From JAMXLO01 sp963812475 (GTDB taxonomy: Bacteria > Pseudomonadota > Alphaproteobacteria > Acetobacterales > Acetobacteraceae): 64,000 nucleotides of DNA. The position numbers were made by a program, and so were the translations under genes. The notes under the pieces were generated by a model. That model was not told the origin of the DNA, made no database searches, and saw nothing but the letters and a program-made list of their open reading frames with translations. Below, in pieces: positions 53,705-61,699 of this stretch. The stretch's first letter is position 1. The number at the start of each line of letters is the position of its first letter. The DNA is taken from positions 14,916 to 78,915 of the forward strand of contig CAWEVI010000013.1 in NCBI GenBank assembly GCA_963812475.1. Direction: 5' to 3'.

Positions 53705-54823
53705 ATGCGCCCTCTAGTGCATACCATCGCCTTGCTCTGCCTCATCGCCACGGCTCCCGAGGTTGCGGCACAGCAGCCCACCGCCATCCCGGTCGGCGTT
53801 CTGCCGGCAGAGCTGCGCCCGATCACCCAGGCGACCGAATTCGTCGGGCGGGTGGAGGCCGTTGAGCGCGTGGAAATCCGCGCCCGCGTGACGGGTTTCC
53901 TCCAAGAGGTCCTGTTCAAGGAGGGCGACATCGTCAAGGCAGGCGATGTGCTCTACCGGATCGAGCCGGACACGTTTCAGGCCGCGGTGCAGCAGGCGCA
54001 GGGCGCGCTGTTCGAGGCGCAGGGCAAATTCGCCAACGCCACCGCGCAGCGCGCGCGCACGCAGGAACTGACCAAGACCGACGCCGCCTCGAAAGCCCTG
54101 CTCGACGTACGGATCGCCGACGAGAAAAGCGCCCAGGGCGACGTGGTGATCGCCGATGCCAACCTGAAGACCGCCAACGTCAACCTGGGCTACACCGACA
54201 TCACCGCCCCGATCACCGGTGAGGTCGGCCGCACCAAATTGACCAAAGGCAACGTGGTCGGACCGGACAGTGGCCCGCTGACGGTCATCGTCAGCCGCGA
54301 TCCGATGTATGTGACCTTCCCGGTCAGCCAGCGCGAGTTCCTGCACGTGCAAGAGGACGCGGACCGCAAGACAGGCGCCGAACGGGGTCAGGCGTTCGCC
54401 GTTCGCATCAGCTTTTCGGATGGCTCGATCTACGACCAGACGGGGCGGATCAACTTCGTGGACGTGACGGTGGATCGCGCCACCGACACCGTCCTGGTGC
54501 GCGCGACCTTCCCCAATCCCAAGGGCAGGCTCATCGATGGCCAGCTCGTCCGGGTATCGGTCGAGTCGGACAAACCTGAGGAGAAGGTGCTGGTGCCGCA
54601 GACCGCGCTGATCGTCGATCAGCAGGGCACCTACGTCTTCGTGGTGGCAGACGGCAAGGCCGCGGTCCAGCGCATCAAGCTGGGTGGCATGTCGGGTCCG
54701 TATGCGATCGTGGACGATGGTCTCAAGGGTGGCGAGCAGGTGATCGTTCAGGGCATGGAAAGCCTCCGCCCGGGCACGCCGGTGATGGCCAGCCCCGCAC
54801 CGCCCCCGCTCAGCCGGACCTGA
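53705..54823 (+). CDS. RND efflux periplasmic adaptor (HlyD/AcrA type)
   Basis: A 372-residue membrane fusion protein. It has a signal peptide (to about EVAAQ), a lipoyl half-motif EFVGRVEAVERVEIRARVTGF, a coiled-coil hairpin (about 95-160), GYTDITAPITGEVGRTKLTKGN and a C-terminal beta-barrel/MP domain. It lacks a lipobox. It connects the inner-membrane pump to an outer-membrane channel, which is not encoded here. The pump gene starts five bases downstream. ATG 53705 fits the signal peptide. Confidence 0.92.
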   Translation: MRPLVHTIALLCLIATAPEVAAQQPTAIPVGVLPAELRPITQATEFVGRVEAVERVEIRARVTGFLQEVLFKEGDIVKAGDVLYRIEPDTFQAAVQQAQGALFEAQGKFANATAQRARTQELTKTDAASKALLDVRIADEKSAQGDVVIADANLKTANVNLGYTDITAPITGEVGRTKLTKGNVVGPDSGPLTVIVSRDPMYVTFPVSQREFLHVQEDADRKTGAERGQAFAVRISFSDGSIYDQTGRINFVDVTVDRATDTVLVRATFPNPKGRLIDGQLVRVSVESDKPEEKVLVPQTALIVDQQGTYVFVVADGKAAVQRIKLGGMSGPYAIVDDGLKGGEQVIVQGMESLRPGTPVMASPAPPPLSRT

Positions 54824-54827
54824 CCGC

Positions 54828-57800
54828 ATGTTCTCCGCCATCTTCATCGAGCGGCCGCGGCTCGCGACGGTCATCGCCATCGTCACCACGATCGCCGGAC
54901 TGCTGTCGCTGCTGGTTATCCCGATCGCGCAGTACCCCGACATCGTGCCGCCGCAGGTGTCGGTCACCACGCTGTATCCCGGCGCGTCAGCCGCCGTGGT
55001 GGAATCGACGATCGCGCAGCCGATCGAAAGCCAGGTCGTCGGCGTCGACAAGATGATCTACATGAAGAGCGTCAGCGGCAACGACGGCAGCTACTCGCTG
55101 AAGGTGTCGTTCGAGCTTGGCACCGACCCCGACATCAACACGGTCAACGTCAACAACCGCGTGCAGGTCGCGCTGTCCAAGTTGCCGGAGGATGTGCGCA
55201 AGCAGGGTCTGACGGTGAAGAAGCAATCCTCCGCGCTGCTCGGGGTGATCGCGCTCTCGTCGCCGAAACGGACGCACGACGAGCTGTACATCTCGAACTA
55301 CGCGACCATCAACTTGCTCGACCAGATCAAGAGCTCGCCCGGCGTGGGCGATGCATCGCTGTTCGGTCCGCAGGACTACTCGATGCGCGTGTGGGTGCGC
55401 ACCGACCGGCTGACCGGCCTCGGCTTGACCACCGCCGACGTGATCAGCGCGATCCAGTCGCAGAACGTGCAGGCCGCGGTGGGGCGGATCGGCGCGCGGC
55501 CGATCTCCAACGACCAGCAGTTGCAGCTCAACATCCAGACCAAGGGGCGCCTGGCTTCCGTCGCCGAATTCGAGCAGATCGTCATCCGCACCAATCCCGA
55601 CGGCTCGGTTCTGCGTCTGGGCGACATCGCCCGCCTGGAGCTCGGCGCGGCCAACCTCGATCGCTCGACCCGTCTGAACGGCGCGCCGGCGGCGCTGATG
55701 GCGGTGTACCAATCGCCGGGCGCCAACGCGCTCAGCGCGCTCGGCGGCGTCAAGCAGGTGATGGCCGACGCGGCGCGCAACTTTCCGGACGACCTGACCT
55801 GGAAGGTGACCTACGACCCGACGACCTTCGTCACCGCGACGATCCACGAGGTGCAGAAGACGCTGATCGAGGCGTTCATCCTGGTGGTGCTCGTCGTCTA
55901 CCTGTTCCTGGGCAACCTGCGCGCCACGCTGATCCCGACGATCGCTGTGCCGGTCAGCCTGATCGGCACGTTCATCGTGCTCAATGCGATCGGCTATTCG
56001 GCGAATACCGTTTCGCTGCTCGCGATCGTGCTGGCGATCGGCATCGTGGTGGACGATGCGATCGTGGTGGTCGAGGCAGTCGAGCAGGTGATGGAACGCC
56101 ATCCCGAGCTGTCGCCGGCCGAGGCGACCAAGATGGCGATGGGGCAGATCTTCGCGCCGATCATCGCGATCACGCTGGTGCTGCTCTCGGTGTTCGTCCC
56201 GGTGGCGTTCATCCCCGGCATCTCGGGCGAGCTGTTCCGGCAATTCGCCGTCACGGTCGCCGTGTCGATGTTCCTCTCGGCGATCAACGCGCTGACCCTC
56301 TCGCCGGCGCTGTGTGCCGTGCTGCTGCGCCCGCACCACGGGCCGCGCCGTGGGCCGATCGGGGCACTGATGCGCGGCATCGACCATGTGCGCGACGGCT
56401 ACGGCGCCATCGTCGCCCGGCTGGTGCGCATCTCGATCATCGGGCTGGTGATGGTCGGCGCCGCGATGGCCGGCGTGTGGGGTCTGGGCAAGATCACGCC
56501 GACCGGCTTCCTGCCGGAGGACGACCAGGGGGCGTTCTTCGTCATCGTTCAGTTGCCCGACGGCGCCTCGGTCGGGCGGACCACCGACGTGGTCGAGCAG
56601 ATCGAGGACGTCCTCAAACAGGAAAGCGCCGTCGAGGACTACTCGGCGACGATCGGGCTGAACTTCATCGACAACTACTCGCAGGCCAACGCCGCCTTCC
56701 TGATCGTCTCGCTGAAGCCGTTCGAGGAGCGCCCTGGGGCGTCGCAGTCGGCGCAGGCGTTGATCGCCAGCCTTGGCGGCAAGCTTCGCCAACTGCGCGG
56801 TGGACGCGGCGTGCCCCTGGCGCCACCGCCGATCATCGGCCTCGGCACCGGCGGCGGGTTCAGTTACGTGCTGCAGGACACCGGCGGCGGCACGCCACAG
56901 TCACTGGCGCAGGTACTGCGCGGATTGCTGGTGGCGGCGAACCAGGATCCCAGGCTCAGCCGCGTGTTCAGCACGTTCTCCGCCGCGACGCCGTCGATCT
57001 ACCTCGATATCGATCGCGACAAGGCGCAGATCCTGAAGGTCGACCCCGCGGCGATCTTCCAGGCGCTGCAGGCCTCGCTCGGCGGCTACTACGTCAACGA
57101 CATGAACCTGTTCGGCCGCACGTGGCAGGTGCAGGTCCAGGCGGAAGCCGATGACCGGGCATCGGTCGACGACATCTATCGGATCAACGTGCGCAGTGCG
57201 GACGACAAGATGATCCCGCTGCGCAGCCTGGTCGAGGTGAAGCCGGTGATCGGACCGCAGGCGTTGATCCGCTACAACAACCAGATCGCCGTGACGGTGC
57301 AGGGCAGCCCCGCACCGGGCGTCTCATCGGGACAGGCGCTGGCGGCGATGGAGCAGGTTGCGGCGAACACCCTGCCACGCGGTTATCGCGGACTTTGGAC
57401 CGACGTGTCGTTCCAGGAGAAACGCGCGGAGGGCAAGACCGTCATCATCCTGGGCTTCGCCGTGCTGTTCGCCTACCTGTTCCTCGTCGCGCTCTATGAA
57501 AGCTGGACGATCCCCGTGCCGGTCCTGCTGTCGGTCACCATCGGCGTGGTCGGATCGTTCCTCGCCATCGTGGTGGCGGGCCTGACGCTTGATCTCTATG
57601 CGCAGATCGGCATGGTCGTGCTGATCGGATTGGCCGCCAAGAACGGCATCCTGATCGTGGAGTTCGCCAAGGAGCGCCGGTCCGAAGGCATCCCGCTGCT
57701 GGAGGCCGCGACCGAGGGCGCCAGGCTGCGCTTCCGCCCGGTGATGATGACGTCGTTCGCGTTCATCCTGGGGCTTTTGCCGCTGGTCATCGCGGTTGGT

Positions 57801-58013
57801 CCGTCGCAACTGGCGCGGCGCAACGTCGGCACGCCGGTGTTCGGCGGCATGCTCACCGCGTCGTTCATCGGTATCTTCGCGATCCCGGCGCTCTACGTGA
57901 CCTTCCAGTCGATCCGCGAGCGGCTGCGCACTTCGGCGCGGCCGAAGGAACGGAGCGCGGCGGATGAGAGCAGTGTCGGCGCCGGCGAACACTTGCCGAG
58001 ATCGATCCATTGA
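54828..58013 (+). CDS. RND efflux pump, HAE1 (AcrB-like) family
   Basis: A 1,061-residue proton-driven multidrug pump, the full AcrB length. Features are FIERPRLATVIAIVTTIAG, IAQYPDIVPPQVSV, the helix-4 motif VDDAIVVVEAVEQVMER with the proton-relay Asp-Asp, FVPVAFIPGISGELFRQFAV and, near the end, VLIGLAAKNGILIVEFAKE. With the adaptor it forms an inner-membrane tripartite exporter, probably of drugs, solvents or metabolites. Substrates are not readable. Confidence 0.96.
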   Translation: MFSAIFIERPRLATVIAIVTTIAGLLSLLVIPIAQYPDIVPPQVSVTTLYPGASAAVVESTIAQPIESQVVGVDKMIYMKSVSGNDGSYSLKVSFELGTDPDINTVNVNNRVQVALSKLPEDVRKQGLTVKKQSSALLGVIALSSPKRTHDELYISNYATINLLDQIKSSPGVGDASLFGPQDYSMRVWVRTDRLTGLGLTTADVISAIQSQNVQAAVGRIGARPISNDQQLQLNIQTKGRLASVAEFEQIVIRTNPDGSVLRLGDIARLELGAANLDRSTRLNGAPAALMAVYQSPGANALSALGGVKQVMADAARNFPDDLTWKVTYDPTTFVTATIHEVQKTLIEAFILVVLVVYLFLGNLRATLIPTIAVPVSLIGTFIVLNAIGYSANTVSLLAIVLAIGIVVDDAIVVVEAVEQVMERHPELSPAEATKMAMGQIFAPIIAITLVLLSVFVPVAFIPGISGELFRQFAVTVAVSMFLSAINALTLSPALCAVLLRPHHGPRRGPIGALMRGIDHVRDGYGAIVARLVRISIIGLVMVGAAMAGVWGLGKITPTGFLPEDDQGAFFVIVQLPDGASVGRTTDVVEQIEDVLKQESAVEDYSATIGLNFIDNYSQANAAFLIVSLKPFEERPGASQSAQALIASLGGKLRQLRGGRGVPLAPPPIIGLGTGGGFSYVLQDTGGGTPQSLAQVLRGLLVAANQDPRLSRVFSTFSAATPSIYLDIDRDKAQILKVDPAAIFQALQASLGGYYVNDMNLFGRTWQVQVQAEADDRASVDDIYRINVRSADDKMIPLRSLVEVKPVIGPQALIRYNNQIAVTVQGSPAPGVSSGQALAAMEQVAANTLPRGYRGLWTDVSFQEKRAEGKTVIILGFAVLFAYLFLVALYESWTIPVPVLLSVTIGVVGSFLAIVVAGLTLDLYAQIGMVVLIGLAAKNGILIVEFAKERRSEGIPLLEAATEGARLRFRPVMMTSFAFILGLLPLVIAVGPSQLARRNVGTPVFGGMLTASFIGIFAIPALYVTFQSIRERLRTSARPKERSAADESSVGAGEHLPRSIH

Positions 58014-58049
58014 GACGCAATCAGGCCGCTTGATCAGGACACCAGGCAC

Positions 58050-58478
58050 ATGAGAGCATCGTACCTGGCCGCGCGGATGTCTGTCACAATGATGGCGATC
58101 GCCGGCTGCACCGCAACACCCGCAACGCAACTCAACAGCGTCGCATCGCCGGGACCAGCAGCCGCGACATCATGGGACGGCACTTACCGAGGAGCCGTGC
58201 AGATCACCGGGCTGGGTTCGGGTGTGCAGCAACAATGGTGCGAGACCGATCCGCAGATCGCGTTCCAGGTGACGAACAACGCGTTCTCCTACGCCATGCC
58301 GCATCCCAACGCGCCGAACAACCCAACGCCGATATATTCGGCGACGATCGCACCGGATGGTTCATTCCGCAGCAGCCTGGCGAGTGGCACGATGACCGGC
58401 CGCATCATCGGATCACACATATCCGGCAAGATCGACGGTTCCGTCTGCGTCTATGCGTTCGCGCTGGATCGATCGTAG
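58050..58478 (+). CDS. Small exported lipoprotein, unknown function
   Basis: A 142-residue protein. A signal peptide ends in MMAIAGC, a likely lipobox, followed by a Thr/Ala/Pro linker. The mature part has WDGTYRGAVQITG, two further Cys (WCETD and GSVCVYAF) and a beta-rich pattern with GTMTGRIIGSHISGKIDG. It lies 36 bases after the efflux pump gene. No family name can be given. Confidence 0.7.
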   Translation: MRASYLAARMSVTMMAIAGCTATPATQLNSVASPGPAAATSWDGTYRGAVQITGLGSGVQQQWCETDPQIAFQVTNNAFSYAMPHPNAPNNPTPIYSATIAPDGSFRSSLASGTMTGRIIGSHISGKIDGSVCVYAFALDRS

Positions 58479-58487
58479 AGGGCCACG

Positions 58488-59183
58488 ATGGTGGCGAGCG
58501 ATGCCGGCGCAACCCAGCAGTCATTGACGCGCGCCAACCTCAAAACGCCCCGCGCCGCCGCCATTGCCGGAATTGTTTTTTCGCTCCTGCTGATCACCAG
58601 CCTCTGGCTGCTCCGCCTGTCGATCCCAAGCGATCCGCTCCAGGTCTCCGCGTGGATGGAGAAGGACGCGGCAAGGGTGACGTTCGCGCTGAACCTTGTG
58701 CCGTTCGCCGGCATCGCGTTCATGTGGTTCCTTGGTGTCCTGCGCGACCGCCTCGGCGCCAAGGAGGACAAGTTCTTCGCCACCGTGTTCCTCGGCAGCG
58801 GTCTGATGTTCCTGGGCATGCTGTTTGTCGCTGCCTCGGCGATTGGAAGTCTCGTGCTGTCATACACCGCCGCGCCGGGTGCGCAGCTCGATGCGTCCTC
58901 ACTGACCTTCGCTCGCAAATTTGCTTACGACATCATGCATATTTACGCCTTCAAGATGGCGGCGGTCTTCATGATCACGACATCCACACTTTCCATATAC
59001 ACCCGCGTCACCGCGCGTTGGATCGCGATGCTCGGATATGCATCAGCCGCGATCATTCTGATCGGCAGCGGATTTGTAGACTGGCTGCTGTTCGTCTTTC
59101 CGTGCTGGGTGCTGGTGGTCAGCATCTATGTCCTGACCGAGAACCTGCGGAAGGAGACGCGGCCACCTGCCGGGCACGGATGA
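58488..59183 (+). CDS. Polytopic membrane protein, unknown function
   Basis: A 231-residue inner-membrane protein with five or six hydrophobic segments (about 24-44, 69-88, 103-125, 150-166, 172-190 and 196-215). Between helices it has WFLGVLRDRLGAKEDKFFAT and FARKFAYDIMHIYAFKMAA. No named family is recognised. It starts nine bases after the lipoprotein stop, so the two are probably cotranscribed. Confidence 0.75.
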   Translation: MVASDAGATQQSLTRANLKTPRAAAIAGIVFSLLLITSLWLLRLSIPSDPLQVSAWMEKDAARVTFALNLVPFAGIAFMWFLGVLRDRLGAKEDKFFATVFLGSGLMFLGMLFVAASAIGSLVLSYTAAPGAQLDASSLTFARKFAYDIMHIYAFKMAAVFMITTSTLSIYTRVTARWIAMLGYASAAIILIGSGFVDWLLFVFPCWVLVVSIYVLTENLRKETRPPAGHG

Positions 59184-59245
59184 CCAGCAAGCCGCAGCGA
59201 TACGCACCCGGCGAGCTTACGCGATCGAGGTGACGGACGAGCAGT

Positions 59246-59794
59246 TTACCGGCCGGCCTGGTCGCGCCTGTGTCGCAGCGCCTCGTTCGGCGTCGCGACC
59301 CCGGTCTCGGAAGCAGCGGTCTGCTCCTCCAGCTTCTGCGCGAGCGCCCGCACAAGGTCGGAGCGGGCAACGATGCCCACCAGTTTGCCATCACGCACCA
59401 CCGGCACTCGCTTGATGTTCCTGGCGTGCATCAGATGTGCCACGTCACGCGCCGGCGTATCCTCGGTGACCGTGGTGACTCCTGTCGCCATCACTGACTT
59501 CACCTTGCGTCGCTGCTCCTGGATGCCCCGCAGGAATTCCGGGGCGAGCTCAAAACCATCGGCCAACATGTCGAGCCAGCGGGCCTGGCGCTCGGTGTAC
59601 CCTTCGTGCCAGCGTACCAGATCACCCTCGCTCATCATGCCGACGATGCTGCCGGCATCGTCCACCACCGGCACACCGCTGATACGGCGCTTCGCCATCA
59701 ACTTCACGGCGTCGAGCAGAGATGTCTCCGGATGCACCACTGCCACATCGCGTGTCATCAGATCGCCCGCCGTGAACACTGCTTCATCAAGCAT
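59246..59794 (-). CDS. CBS-domain protein
   Basis: A 182-residue cytoplasmic protein with a tandem CBS pair: about 10-65 (TAGDLMTRDVAVVHPETS, RISGVPVVDDAGSIVGMMSEGD) and about 98-155 (VKSVMATGVTTVTEDTP, IKRVPVVRDGKLVGIVARSDL). CBS pairs bind adenine nucleotides and often serve as energy sensors. GAGGGGAA precedes ATG 59794. An FNR/FixK-like box lies 78 bases upstream. Confidence 0.92.
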   Translation of the reverse strand: MLDEAVFTAGDLMTRDVAVVHPETSLLDAVKLMAKRRISGVPVVDDAGSIVGMMSEGDLVRWHEGYTERQARWLDMLADGFELAPEFLRGIQEQRRKVKSVMATGVTTVTEDTPARDVAHLMHARNIKRVPVVRDGKLVGIVARSDLVRALAQKLEEQTAASETGVATPNEALRHRRDQAGR

Positions 59795-59872
59795 CGGTTG
59801 GTTCCCCTCTCGCGTCCGCGCGAACCCGCGTCACCGTTGCACGGATCATTAACACATTTAGACGCACGGCGC

Positions 59873-59886
59873 TTGATCTGGATCAA
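59873..59886. promoter_or_regulatory. Perfect FNR/FixK-type box upstream of CBS gene
   Basis: TTGATCTGGATCAA matches the FNR/FixK/Anr consensus TTGAT-N4-ATCAA on both half-sites. There are 78 bases between the box and the ATG of the CBS-domain gene. On the minus strand a TTAATGAT stretch lies about where a -10 would be if the box were centred near -41.5. Oxygen-dependent control is inferred. Confidence 0.7.
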
Positions 59887-59911
59887 ACTGTCTTGTCCTG
59901 GCAGATCCGGC

Positions 59912-59977
59912 TCATACCGAGCACCCTGAAGGTTGACGTAGGACACGCTCGGCGTCGCCGCACAACCGTCATGGCTC
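59912..59977 (+). repeat. Dispersed intergenic repeat, copy C (short)
   Basis: TCATACCGAGCACCCTGAAGG, GTTGACGTAGGACACGC, TCGGCGTCGCCGCACAA and CCGTCATGGC follow in the order seen in copy D. The element stops before the palindromic half. Confidence 0.65.
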
Positions 59978-59992
59978 AGGGCGGCTCGGTTA

Positions 59993-61081
59993 TCAGCTGG
60001 CGGGGATCGTCAGTACCGGCACTTGCGGTGTGACGCCGGTTTCGGCAAGCGAGAAGAATATCATCAGGAATGTGAAAACGCGCTTCGAGGTCAGGTCTCC
60101 GTCGTCGATCCAGTACCAGGTATTGCGATATTGCACGGCAGCATAGGTGTCGGCGGGCGGGGACGGCGATGACCTGATACGGATCAGTGGCCGATCGCGG
60201 GGGTTCTCGGCGTCTGCCAGCCGGGTCGCCGAGGCAGTACGGCCTTGCGCAACGTGCTCCGGGGGCACCTCGATGCCGGCGGAGACCTCCAGCAGGATCT
60301 CGGCCATGGATCGCGTGAGCAAGGCGATTTCATTGGGCCCCCGTGGCAAAAGTCCGAAAACGACAGTGACCTCACCGTTCCGATCGGGGGTGGCTTCGAG
60401 CGTCTTACGGACGAATTGCAGATCCTGGCTGGCCTCCGCCGCCCGCTTGCCGCTCAGAATGAGCATGCCGAGTTGCTCCGATCCGCGCTTCTCAAGCCGG
60501 ATGCTGACCGCCCCCGAAAGCTGCAGACGCCGCAACGCATCCAGCAGCGGGTAAAACTCCGGATCTGACTCGCGAGCCCGCGGGCCGATGCCGGACCGGT
60601 TGTAGATGCCATTGATGGCACGCGTTGTGATAAGCAGCACGGCGTCCGCCGGATAGCCGGCCTGGATCAGTTCGAAGACCTCGCTGGGCGGCAGCGGCTG
60701 AAGCAGGCTCCTGGCAAACTTGTCCCCCGACAGAGGTGTGTAGGTGATCGTCGGGCGATCGAGATACAGCGCGCTGCCGGACACGCTTGCCAGATTGGAT
60801 GGAACGGCGTTTGTCAGGTTCGAGCTGAATTGTCCGGCTGCCGAGACCTGTCCCTGGAATGTATAGGCGCTGATCACCGACGACACATCGACGAAGCTCG
60901 GCGCATCGCCGTAGCGGAGCCGCACGATGTTGAGCAGCGTCTGTTCCTTCCAGGATTCTCCGACCGCCGAGATATAGTCGAGCCGGTCGCGCGGTACCGT
61001 CCCGGGTCCGATCGATGCGCATCCGGCGACTACCAGCGCCATGACCAGCAGGTTGAGCCAAGTGGTGATCCGCCGTGACAT
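59993..61081 (-). CDS. Exported lipoprotein, unknown function
   Basis: A 362-residue lipoprotein; the signal ends in ALVVAGC. The mature protein begins with a conserved-looking SWKEQTLLNIVRLRYGDAPSF and continues with FELIQAGYPADAVLLITTRAING and GPRARESDPEFYPLLDALRRLQ. It ends in a segment with YAAVQYRNTWYWIDDGDLTSK. The length and the LLNIVRLRYxDxPxF motif recur in unnamed proteobacterial lipoproteins. The function is unknown. It is divergent from the K+ channel gene; an ATG at 61096 is an alternative start. Confidence 0.78.
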   Translation of the reverse strand: MSRRITTWLNLLVMALVVAGCASIGPGTVPRDRLDYISAVGESWKEQTLLNIVRLRYGDAPSFVDVSSVISAYTFQGQVSAAGQFSSNLTNAVPSNLASVSGSALYLDRPTITYTPLSGDKFARSLLQPLPPSEVFELIQAGYPADAVLLITTRAINGIYNRSGIGPRARESDPEFYPLLDALRRLQLSGAVSIRLEKRGSEQLGMLILSGKRAAEASQDLQFVRKTLEATPDRNGEVTVVFGLLPRGPNEIALLTRSMAEILLEVSAGIEVPPEHVAQGRTASATRLADAENPRDRPLIRIRSSPSPPADTYAAVQYRNTWYWIDDGDLTSKRVFTFLMIFFSLAETGVTPQVPVLTIPAS

Positions 61082-61202
61082 CTTTTGCCCGCGCATGCCC
61101 AAGCAGCGGAACGGCCCCGCCGACCTTGGTCCTCCCGATCGCCCGCATGAACCACCGGACACCGCCATGTCTAACGCTTAGCACGATCCCCGTCGTGGCG
61201 TA

Positions 61203-61216
61203 TTGATCCAGGTGAA
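61203..61216. promoter_or_regulatory. Weak FNR/FixK-like box upstream of K+ channel gene
   Basis: TTGATCCAGGTGAA keeps one perfect half-site (TTGAT), with two mismatches in the other. It lies 74 bases before the chosen GTG of the channel gene, close to the spacing of the two better boxes. Confidence 0.35.
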
Positions 61217-61290
61217 ACGCCTCGACGCTGGTCTTCGCCTCTGGCTCACCTTTGCGACAAAGTCATCGGCCTGGAATGATGGAGGGCTCC

Positions 61291-61620
61291 GTGACGCGGT
61301 CCGCTGAACTGAGACGGCACTTCCTCAAGGCTCTCTGGCAGGAATTGCGTGTGGTCTGGCCAATTCTTTCCGCCCTCATCGTTGTTCAGCTGGGACTTGG
61401 CATGCTGGTCGGACTTCGTGAGGGGTGGCGGGTGGGCGAGGCGGCGTATTTCACGTTCGTCACCGGGCTGACCATCGGATATGGCGACCTGGTGCCAGGT
61501 CATTTCAGCACGCGGCTGATCGCCGTGATGATCGGCTTCTGCGGCATCCTGCTGACGGGCCTGGTCGCGGCGGTCGGTGTCCGCGCACTCCAGGAATCCA
61601 CCGGCCGCGAAGCACGGTAA
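61291..61620 (+). CDS. Two-helix potassium channel protein
   Basis: A 109-residue ion-channel protein (Ion_trans_2 type): helix 1 (about 18-36, VVWPILSALIVVQLGLGML), a pore loop with the selectivity filter TIGYGDLVPG, and helix 2 (about 72-95). There is no cytoplasmic regulatory domain. GTG 61291 is chosen because GGAGG lies five bases upstream; ATG 61276 would add five residues. It probably forms a tetramer in the inner membrane. An FNR/FixK-like half-site lies upstream. Confidence 0.87.
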   Translation: MTRSAELRRHFLKALWQELRVVWPILSALIVVQLGLGMLVGLREGWRVGEAAYFTFVTGLTIGYGDLVPGHFSTRLIAVMIGFCGILLTGLVAAVGVRALQESTGREAR

Positions 61621-61667
61621 CGATCGCCGACCCGCGCGGCCTCAGGACGCAGGTCGGGCACTCCGGC

Positions 61668-61699
61668 CACGTCATGGCCTGGCTTGACCCGGCAATTCC
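61668..61699. repeat. Fragment of the dispersed repeat at the sulP 3' end
   Basis: CACGTCATGGCCTGGCTTGAC and CCCGGCAATTCC resemble the palindromic half of the dispersed repeat. The last residues of the SulP protein are encoded inside it. Confidence 0.5.

Noticed and set aside
54987..56792. 601-residue minus-strand frame opposite the RND pump
   Set aside because: Asp/Arg/His-rich antisense of a well-conserved transporter.
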